A DNA stretch of 64,000 nucleotides from Acaryochloris sp. CCMEE 5410 (GTDB taxonomy: Bacteria; Cyanobacteriota; Cyanobacteriia; Thermosynechococcales; Thermosynechococcaceae). A program made the position numbers and the translations under genes. Of the stretch, positions 58,216 through 64,000 are shown piece by piece. How positions within the stretch are numbered: the first letter of the stretch is position 1; every line of letters starts with the position of its first letter. The stretch lies in assembly GCF_000238775.2 (NCBI RefSeq), contig NZ_AFEJ02000001.1, positions 1,364,001-1,428,000 on the forward strand, read 5' to 3'. The notes below the pieces were generated by a model that saw only the letters and a list, made by a program, of their open reading frames with translations, had not been told where the DNA came from and did no database searches.

Positions 58216-60693
58216 ATGGGTGATTCTGTTCCAGTTGTGTCCACCTCCAACCTGCCCGATTGGGTGAGGTTGCAACAGGCCCTCTCTGTAGAAGCGGATC
58301 GCGGATTTTGTGACCTAGAAGGCAAGCAATTTCGCTTTAGTCAATTTCTCCAACAGAGTTTGGCCAGTACGGTCCCGCCCCATTCCGAGTCTGCGGTGCA
58401 GGAACGGTGGCAGTCAACGGCTCAGAAGTTTGGTGGTTACGCAGACCTGACCCTGAATCAGCGCCAGCACCTAGTGGCTGAGACTCGACGTCTCCTCTAC
58501 TCCACCCAGAAAGACTACCGTCAGGCCACGGATCCGCCCCCCCAACCCCGGAAGCCAGCCACCCAAAAACTCAAGGCCACTCCTCAGAAACTATCCCTCG
58601 ATCTGCCCATTCTGTCCTTGTCCGGCATTGGTCCTAAAAGTGCTCAGAAGCTAGAGAAGCTGGGGCTGTATAGCGTGCGGGATTTGCTGTTTTACTATCC
58701 CCGTGACCACATTGACTATGCTCGCCAAGTCTCTATTCGAGATTTGGAAGAAGGGGCAACGGTCACTCTAGTGGCGACAGTGCGGCGAGTCAATTGCTTT
58801 AGCAGTCCTCGCAATCCCAAACTCACTATCTTTGAGCTAGTGGTCAAAGATGCCACCGGCCAAGTCAAGCTCAGCCGCTTCTATGCCGGTAATCGCTTTC
58901 GTAGTCGCGGGTGGCAAGAACAACAAAAGCGTCTTTACCCTCCTGGAGCGGTGGTGGCGGCCTCTGGTTTGGTCAAAAGCAGCAAGTATGGCATCACCCT
59001 AGATAACCCTGACCTAGAGGTACTCAACCACTCTGGAGACAAAATTGAGTCCATGGTGATTGGGCGAGTGGTGCCCATCTATGCCCTGACGGAAGGGGTG
59101 ACCCCGGATCTGGTGAGGCGAGCGGTAGTGGCGGCCTTGCCCGCTGCCAAAAGCCTGCGTGATCCCTTACCCGAGGGGCTGCGGCAGCAGAATAATTTAA
59201 CGGATTTGCCGAGTGCGATCGCAGATGTGCATTTCCCTCCCGATAGCGATGCCTTGGATCGGGCTCGTCGTCGTCTGATCTTCGACGAATTCTTTTACCT
59301 ACAGCTCGGGATGCTGGTCCGCCGCCAACAGCAGCGCCAAACCCAAGAAAGTGTGCCCCTCAGCGTCCATGGGGAATTACTGGAGCGATTTTATGAGGTG
59401 CTGCCCTTTACCCTGACCGGGGCGCAACAGCGGGTGCTCCAGGATATTCTGGCAGATTTGCAATCCTCTAAGCCGATGAACCGTCTGGTCCAGGGAGATG
59501 TGGGGTCGGGTAAAACCGTAGTGGCAGTGATTGCTCTCCTCTCAGCCATCCAGTCCGGGTATCAAACCGCCCTGATGGCCCCCACGGAAGTCCTAGCTGA
59601 GCAGCATTATCACAAACTCGTGGAATGGTTTAATCAGCTCCATCTACCCGTTGACTTGTTGACGGGTTCTACCAAAGCGGCCAAACGCCGACAAATTGCT
59701 GAACAGCTTAAAACAGGCGAATTGCCTCTGTTGGTGGGCACCCATGCCCTGATTCAAGACAACGTTGAATTTGATCGCTTGGGCTTAGCTGTCATTGATG
59801 AACAACATCGCTTTGGCGTTCAACAGCGAGCCATGCTGCAGCAAAAAGGTCAGCATCCCCATGTGCTCACCATGACTGCTACTCCTATTCCCCGCACCCT
59901 GGCTCTAACCCTTCATGGCGACCTGGATGTCAGTCAGATTGACGAGCTGCCGCCGGGACGACAGGCGATTCAAACCACCATGTTGACGACCCGCGATCGC
60001 GCCCATGCCTATGACCTGATGCGGCGGGAAATTGCCCAGGGGCGGCAAATTTATATTGTCTTACCCCTAGTCGAGGAATCCGAGAAACTCGATTTGCGCT
60101 CAGCGGTACAAGAGCATGATCGCCTGCAAACCACCATTTTCCCCAACTTCCAGGTGGGGCTGCTGCATGGACGGCTCACCTCTGCCGAAAAAGAGGAGGT
60201 GATTTCCCAGTTCCGGGAGCATACCCTGCATATTTTGGTTTCAACCACTGTAGTAGAAGTGGGCGTCGATATTCCCAATGCCACGGTGATGTTAATTGAA
60301 CATGCCGATCGGTTTGGCCTATCCCAGCTCCACCAGCTCCGAGGTCGAGTCGGTCGAGGAGCCCATCAATCCTATTGCCTACTGATGAATAGTTCGAAAA
60401 CAGAAACGGCTCGCCAGCGGTTAGCGGTATTGGAACAGTCCCAAGATGGCTTCTTTATTGCTGAGATGGATCTCCGCTTTCGGGGACCAGGAGAAGTTTT
60501 AGGCACCCGCCAATCGGGACTGCCTGACCTAGCCCTAGCGAGCTTAGTGGACGATCAAGAGACCCTAGAATTAGCCCGTCAAGCGGCTGAAAAAGTATTG
60601 GAAAAAGACAGCACTTTAGGGGCTTGGCCCCTGATGCAATCCGAATTAAATCTTCGCTATCAAAAACTCATGGGCGGGGCAATTTTTACATAG
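58216..60693 (+). CDS. recG: ATP-dependent DNA helicase RecG
   Basis: An 825-residue fork-reversal helicase. It has an N-terminal extension of about 120 residues, common in cyanobacterial RecG, then the wedge/OB domain (LSGIGPKSAQKLEKLGLYSV; DLLFYYPRDHIDY; VTLVATVRRVN). Helicase motifs are complete: VQGDVGSGKTVVAV (I), MAPTEVLAEQHYHKL (Ia), DEQHRFGVQQR (II), MTATPIPRTLAL (III), STTVVEVGVDIPNAT (V) and QLRGRVGRG (VI). The C-terminal RecG region (DLRFRGPGEVLGTRQSGLPD) is present. It restarts stalled forks and branch-migrates Holliday junctions. Confidence 0.96.
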   Translation: MGDSVPVVSTSNLPDWVRLQQALSVEADRGFCDLEGKQFRFSQFLQQSLASTVPPHSESAVQERWQSTAQKFGGYADLTLNQRQHLVAETRRLLYSTQKDYRQATDPPPQPRKPATQKLKATPQKLSLDLPILSLSGIGPKSAQKLEKLGLYSVRDLLFYYPRDHIDYARQVSIRDLEEGATVTLVATVRRVNCFSSPRNPKLTIFELVVKDATGQVKLSRFYAGNRFRSRGWQEQQKRLYPPGAVVAASGLVKSSKYGITLDNPDLEVLNHSGDKIESMVIGRVVPIYALTEGVTPDLVRRAVVAALPAAKSLRDPLPEGLRQQNNLTDLPSAIADVHFPPDSDALDRARRRLIFDEFFYLQLGMLVRRQQQRQTQESVPLSVHGELLERFYEVLPFTLTGAQQRVLQDILADLQSSKPMNRLVQGDVGSGKTVVAVIALLSAIQSGYQTALMAPTEVLAEQHYHKLVEWFNQLHLPVDLLTGSTKAAKRRQIAEQLKTGELPLLVGTHALIQDNVEFDRLGLAVIDEQHRFGVQQRAMLQQKGQHPHVLTMTATPIPRTLALTLHGDLDVSQIDELPPGRQAIQTTMLTTRDRAHAYDLMRREIAQGRQIYIVLPLVEESEKLDLRSAVQEHDRLQTTIFPNFQVGLLHGRLTSAEKEEVISQFREHTLHILVSTTVVEVGVDIPNATVMLIEHADRFGLSQLHQLRGRVGRGAHQSYCLLMNSSKTETARQRLAVLEQSQDGFFIAEMDLRFRGPGEVLGTRQSGLPDLALASLVDDQETLELARQAAEKVLEKDSTLGAWPLMQSELNLRYQKLMGGAIFT

Positions 60694-61002
60694 ATTTGCA
60701 ACAATGCAATTTTATGGGTATCATAAGTTATTATCATGTGTGTGCTCCGGGGATCCGCGACTTTAGACTCCGTAATTGTCGTTCCCGGGGCAATTTATTT
60801 TTAAATTGGCTAATAGAGCGTCTTCCCTTCATCTTTTAGACCTGCTCTTTCTTGAAAACGCAGAAACCTCTCTAGAACTTATCCAGCAAGAGTTTGGAGG
60901 TTCGCTTCCTGGGGAGACGAAAGATCTAACAAATAATTTCACTGCTCTTTGAACCTTTCTAGAACCGTGCCAGTCTAAGCAGTAGCGTTACACAATTGAC
61001 TT
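60694..61002. other. Intergenic region upstream of the octapeptide-repeat gene
   Basis: About 310 bases behind recG. I see no RNA gene. A CCGGGG / CCCGGGG pair and an AATTTATTTTTAAATT stretch at 60745-60810 suggest weak secondary structure but no good terminator. The promoter for the next gene probably lies near 60940-60990. Confidence 0.5.
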
Positions 61003-61275
61003 ATGACTAAAAAATTCCTTGTTTTAGCGGCTGTTCTAGTACTAGGTTCGGCTGGAATTGCGATCCCAGCTAATGCGAAACCCATTATTCGTAAAGGCCC
61101 CAAAAGAACCTTAGTTCGGAGTCCCAAGCGCACCTTCTATAGCGGCCCTAAACGGACATTTTATAGTGGTCCGAAGCGTACTTTTTACGATGGTCCGAAG
61201 CGCACGGTCTTCAATGGTCCCAAAGGCATTGTTGTGAAGGGACCTAACAAAACGATTGTTAAACCCCATCGATAA
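61003..61275 (+). CDS. Small secreted basic protein built of GPKRTFYS-like octapeptide repeats
   Basis: A 90-residue protein. Residues 1-25 form a clear signal peptide (KKFLVLAAVLVLGSAG, ending in an ANA cleavage site). The mature 65 residues are seven consecutive eight-residue units: GPKRTLVR, SPKRTFYS, GPKRTFYS, GPKRTFYD, GPKRTVFN, GPKGIVVK, GPNKTIVK, with a closing PHR. There are no cysteines. The mature chain is very basic and lysine/arginine-rich. At DNA level the repeats use different synonymous codons for the same residues, so they are not a recent tandem copy. I recognise no family. No modifying enzyme or protease gene is adjacent (recG before, dut after). It may bind an anionic surface such as exopolysaccharide, membrane or nucleic acid, but this is a guess. 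Confidence 0.8.
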   Translation: MTKKFLVLAAVLVLGSAGIAIPANAKPIIRKGPKRTLVRSPKRTFYSGPKRTFYSGPKRTFYDGPKRTVFNGPKGIVVKGPNKTIVKPHR

Positions 61276-61362
61276 TCACTGTCTTAACTCACTGCCTTGA
61301 GGTTGGATATCTCCTCACCCATCAACGCTTGGCCAAGCATTTGTGTTTCCCGTTGATCCGCT

Positions 61363-61794
61363 TTAAGCATATCCAGTTGAACCAAATCCCCCTTCCCCTC
61401 TTTGGGTGGTGCTTAATTCAGATACTTCTTCAATCTCGGCGCGCATAATTGGTGCAATCACCATTTGAGCAATTTTCATTCCCTCAACCACCTGAAAGGC
61501 TTCTTGACCGTGGTTAATTAAGATCACCCCAATTTCACCGCGATACCCCGCATCAATGGTTCCTGGTGAATTCAATACCGTAATGGAATGCTTGAGCGCT
61601 AAACCGCTCCTGGGACGCACCTGGGCTTCTGTCCCTTGGGGCAACTCGATGGCAATTCCAGTTGGGATCAGTGCCGATTTACCTGGCGAAATTTGCTGGG
61701 CTTGAATGGCAAATAGATCCAGTCCTGCATCATCGGCGTGGCTGTAACAAGGAACTTGGGCCGATTCGTTTAACTTGATAATTTTGATTTTCAT
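61363..61794 (-). CDS. dut: Deoxyuridine 5'-triphosphate nucleotidohydrolase (dUTPase)
   Basis: A 143-residue trimeric dUTPase from the ATG at 61792-61794; an ATG at 61806 would add four residues. The five family motifs are visible: [10 protein letters not shown] (1), PRSGLALKH (2), [15 protein letters not shown] (3), [10 protein letters not shown] (4) and [10 protein letters not shown] (5). It converts dUTP to dUMP, keeping uracil out of DNA and supplying thymidylate synthesis. Its ATG overlaps the stop of the upstream hicA-like remnant as ATGA, so translation may be coupled. Confidence 0.96.
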   Translation of the reverse strand: MKIKIIKLNESAQVPCYSHADDAGLDLFAIQAQQISPGKSALIPTGIAIELPQGTEAQVRPRSGLALKHSITVLNSPGTIDAGYRGEIGVILINHGQEAFQVVEGMKIAQMVIAPIMRAEIEEVSELSTTQRGEGGFGSTGYA

Positions 61795-61892
61795 CGTTTT
61801 TGGCACATTAGCTTATAGCCTTCTACGGTCCAGGCAATTTTGAGTAGTGCTGTAAAAGCTCGCTTGGATTGAGTACTGCTCCATTTACTCAT
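61791..61892 (-). pseudogene. hicA: Truncated HicA-like toxin remnant
   Basis: A 33-residue frame starting at the ATG at 61890-61892, overlapping the hicB stop as ATGA, and ending in TGA at 61791-61793, overlapping the dut start as ATGA. It reads [19 protein letters not shown], which resembles the beginning of HicA proteins (K-x-L-x-x-L-x-x-x-G-W). A normal HicA has about 60-80 residues with an active-site histidine in GSH, missing here. The toxin is therefore probably dead, but the double overlap keeps the translation unit intact. Confidence 0.6.
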
Positions 61893-62101
61893 GCAGCATT
61901 CAAAGTAACACTTACCAACATAGATGGAGTTTCACCATTTTCGAGTCTTTCTACAAGTACCATCAGTGCCAGAGTTTGCAGTTTAGATATCGCTTCTTTT
62001 AGGCCTTGGTCATAGAGCATTACACCAGATAGGGTTGGAATCTTTGCAATCCAGCGACCATCTTCTTCTTGCTCCATTTCAAAGATCATGGCTGCAGCCA
62101 C
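61889..62101 (-). CDS. hicB: HicB-type antitoxin / DUF1902-like protein
   Basis: A 70-residue protein. MIFEMEQEEDGRWIAKIPTL followed by SGVMLYDQGLKEAISKLQ matches the HicB/DUF1902 fold, in which the partial RNase H-like domain neutralises HicA. The DNA-binding C-terminal extension of longer HicB proteins is absent. A start at 62089 (fifth codon) is also possible. The neighbour downstream is a shortened hicA frame, so this may be an orphan antitoxin kept for cross-neutralisation or simply a relic. Confidence 0.75.
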   Translation of the reverse strand: MAAAMIFEMEQEEDGRWIAKIPTLSGVMLYDQGLKEAISKLQTLALMVLVERLENGETPSMLVSVTLNAA

Positions 62102-62224
62102 TCAATAACCATGATCATAGTAGCAAGGACAGATATCACAAACCCTAATAGCTCCGTTGAGCAACCCGTAAAACCTTTGGCGTTCACATATTCAACACTC
62201 GACAAATCACTTCAAGTTAAATGA

Positions 62225-62836
62225 TTAGATGGAGTTTATTCTCTGGGGAAGCACAAATTCTTGAGCCCAGCCACAATCAAGCAATACTCCTCCTTCTACA
62301 TCAATAATCGCAGCATTCAGGTCATGCGCTAGGCTTCCCGCATCGACTGCAGTCCGCTCAAAAACCTTATCAGCTATGAAATGGAGTTCTGGTCCCCACT
62401 GTACCCAGTAAGTACTTCCCCCTCTTTCACTAACTCTATTCTCATCAGGATTGACAATTGTTGGTGGGAAAAAGCCTCGATAAAATGAGTGCGTTAAAAA
62501 GGGGTAAGGCTGTGAATTTCTGACTGAGAAAAACAATTCTGCAAGATGGATGCTTTGGCGGTGCTTAAGCAAATGGAGAAAGACTTTCTCGAAGGCTGAA
62601 TACCCTTCGCTCCAACCTATCCTTGCTTGGACTCTTACAACAATATGGTCCTCAGTTCCAGCATTAAGCGCGACAAAGACTTTATGTTGCTCTAATGTCA
62701 CGCTATCCCAAGACCTAATGTGAGTCGTGAGCATGTCTGTTCCAGTAAAACCCGAAAGTGTGAGAGCAGAGTTGAGAAGCTCCAATATAGTTTGAGGTAT
62801 TGAGTTGTAAAACCAAGCTTCAACTACAAGTCTCAT
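62225..62836 (-). CDS. Hypothetical protein, 203 residues
   Basis: A soluble-looking protein without signal or membrane segments that I do not recognise. Notable stretches are TDMLTTHIRSWDSVTLEQHK, VVRVQARIGWSEGYSAFEKV and GPELHFIADKVFERTAVDAG. Length, composition and a clean single frame support a real gene. It stands alone, with 120 bases to the hicB-like gene. It could be a locally conserved orphan. Confidence 0.6.
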   Translation of the reverse strand: MRLVVEAWFYNSIPQTILELLNSALTLSGFTGTDMLTTHIRSWDSVTLEQHKVFVALNAGTEDHIVVRVQARIGWSEGYSAFEKVFLHLLKHRQSIHLAELFFSVRNSQPYPFLTHSFYRGFFPPTIVNPDENRVSERGGSTYWVQWGPELHFIADKVFERTAVDAGSLAHDLNAAIIDVEGGVLLDCGWAQEFVLPQRINSI

Positions 62837-62939
62837 GGAGGCTTATCTGAGTTACTACGCCATCTAAACTACTGGGTCGTGGCGAACGAAATTTATTTCA
62901 GATTCCGCCAAAGCTGTGGCTCCGAGGCCAAGACTTGGT

Positions 62940-63230
62940 TTAATTGCTCTGAGCAACTAGAACAAAGGGTTGCACAATCAAGGTGCTGAATTGTGTGTCG
63001 GGTTGGGCGTTCCAGTCGCTCAACTGTTGAGCCGAGGGTTTGTAAATCAGACTTTCGCTAATCCAATGCTGGACCGATTGGGTATTGTCGCTTGCGATCG
63101 CAACTCCCACATCCAGCAAATCTAAATGAGGCGTCACCACGATAATGGCATCCCGTTGAGAATGGGGAATCAGGTCTTTCCATTCAATATCCGCAACGTC
63201 TTCAGCGAGTTTGTCTTTGATATCTTGCAT
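62940..63230 (-). CDS. DUF2288 family protein
   Basis: A 96-residue protein with the DUF2288 pattern: a start DKLAEDVADIEWKDLIPHSQR, then AIIVVTPHLDLLDVGVAIAS, a tryptophan in VQHWISES, and QLSDWNAQPDTQF. The family is small, mostly cyanobacterial and proteobacterial, and of unknown function. It is cytoplasmic by absence of signal. A HIP1 site lies inside the gene near 63096-63103. Confidence 0.8.
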   Translation of the reverse strand: MQDIKDKLAEDVADIEWKDLIPHSQRDAIIVVTPHLDLLDVGVAIASDNTQSVQHWISESLIYKPSAQQLSDWNAQPDTQFSTLIVQPFVLVAQSN

Positions 63231-63374
63231 AGTTAGCTAGGGATTCAGATGGATCCATCATCTCAGGTCAAGCTAAGTTTGGAAAATCCCGACCCTAGCC
63301 TTAAGATGATTTTCCTTCAACCTAGCAAAAGGTTAATCGGTATACGATTAAAGAGCCGTTGACTTGGACCCTGT

Positions 63375-64000
63375 ATGAGTAATTCTCGACCCTATGATGT
63401 CGTCCTCTACGGAGCGAGTGGGTTTACTGGGCGGCAGACGGTTGAATATTTTGCCCAAAATGTGGGCGAGCAAATCCGATGGGCGATCGCAGGTCGGAAT
63501 CGCCAAAAACTTGAGCAGGTTAAAGCGGACTTTGCGGCTGCGGTGGATGTTTTGGTGGCCGATAGTCAGGACCAAGAAGGACTAGATACCATTGCGGGAC
63601 AGGCCCACGTCATTCTCAATACGGCGGGTCCATTTGCCTTATATGGGGATTTCTTGGTGGATGCCTGTGTCCGTAAGCAAACTCACTATGTCGATATCAC
63701 CGGCGAAACCCCTTGGGTCAAATCATTGATCCAGCGCTACCATGCCAAAGCTTCAGCGGATGGCACCCGCATTATTCCCTTCTGTGGGTTTGATTCGGTG
63801 CCCTCGGACCTCGGCACCTACTTAGTGGTGCGGTTTATGCAGCAAGAATTGGGCGTCTCCTGTCGACAAGTCAAAGCCTGCTTCAAAGCGGCAGGCGGCT
63901 TTAATGGCGGCACCTTGGCGTCGGCCATCAACTTAATGCAGTCAGGGGAGTCCTCCCAAATGGCGGACCCCTATTTGCTCAATCCCCAGGAAGAGTCCCC
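63375..64000 (+). CDS. Saccharopine dehydrogenase-like / trans-acting enoyl reductase family, 5' part
   Basis: An open frame from ATG 63375 continues to the right edge, giving 208 residues. The start YDVVLYGASGFTGRQTVEYF is a Rossmann NADP-binding loop, followed by WAIAGRNRQKLEQV, LNTAGPFALYGDFLVDACV, YVDITGETPWV and IPFCGFDSVPSDLGTYL. This order matches saccharopine dehydrogenase-like proteins, including mycobacterial trans-acting enoyl reductases. In cyanobacteria the substrate is unknown. The C-terminal half lies outside the window. Confidence 0.9.
   Translation, partial: MSNSRPYDVVLYGASGFTGRQTVEYFAQNVGEQIRWAIAGRNRQKLEQVKADFAAAVDVLVADSQDQEGLDTIAGQAHVILNTAGPFALYGDFLVDACVRKQTHYVDITGETPWVKSLIQRYHAKASADGTRIIPFCGFDSVPSDLGTYLVVRFMQQELGVSCRQVKACFKAAGGFNGGTLASAINLMQSGESSQMADPYLLNPQEES

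Overview
The window looks like chromosome from a cyanobacterium. It carries psaD (photosystem I subunit II) downstream of which lies trpE, the HIP1 octamer GCGATCGC scattered through it (for example 2807-2814, 5113-5120, 27223-27230), and many typically cyanobacterial families: a STAND ATPase with WD40 repeats, a DICT-domain histidine kinase, a MEKHLA protein, a DUF2232 membrane protein beside a cobT-like gene, and a giant Ser/Thr-kinase/AAA/GAF/histidine-kinase hybrid. The density and variety of insertion sequences would suit an Acaryochloris-like genome, but nothing here proves the genus.

Layout. 1-2.4 kb: a decayed ISKra4-type insertion sequence with intact ends, then an alpha/beta hydrolase. 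2.8-7.8 kb: a STAND (NB-ARC) protein with 14 WD40 repeats, an AraC regulator just behind it, and a TPR fragment. 7.9-12.2 kb: an esterase, a methyltransferase, the tail of a tyrosine recombinase abutting a long hairpin, and a secreted TPR protein. 12.4-14.4 kb: a small P-loop kinase gene split by a second ISKra4-type element. 14.5-20.3 kb: epimerase, gltX, tRNA-Asp, a solute-binding lipoprotein and small conserved proteins. 20.8-26.9 kb: the 2040-residue hybrid sensor kinase. 27-41.5 kb: mostly housekeeping genes (larC, a YrdC-type gene, a frameshifted cobT-like gene with its DUF2232 neighbour, a Crp regulator, an RRM protein, ferredoxin, trpE, psaD, a DICT kinase, HtrA protease, RecQ). 41.6-48.2 kb: an insertion-sequence island in which a GAF-PAS-GGDEF-EAL gene is cut by an IS1-type element and 5'-truncated beside another transposase, followed by an IS5-type remnant that itself holds an ISAs1-type element. 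48.3-64 kb: an HTTM-like membrane protein, MFS transporter, hydrolase, pentapeptide protein, MscS channel fused to a DEP domain, FHA-GAF-GGDEF-EAL protein, GNAT, recG, a small secreted octapeptide-repeat protein, a hicB/hicA-remnant/dut overlap, and the start of a saccharopine-dehydrogenase-like gene.

Four target-site duplications were read exactly (9, 9, 8 and 10 bp). In two cases removing the element and one copy of the duplication restores an uninterrupted reading frame, so the ancestral genes can be rebuilt. I found no clear multi-gene system of a new kind. The strongest leads are the octapeptide-repeat secreted protein, the STAND protein with its adjacent regulator, the MscS-DEP fusion, the minimal hicA remnant overlapping dut, and a possible ribosome-site switch in the leader of the RRM gene.
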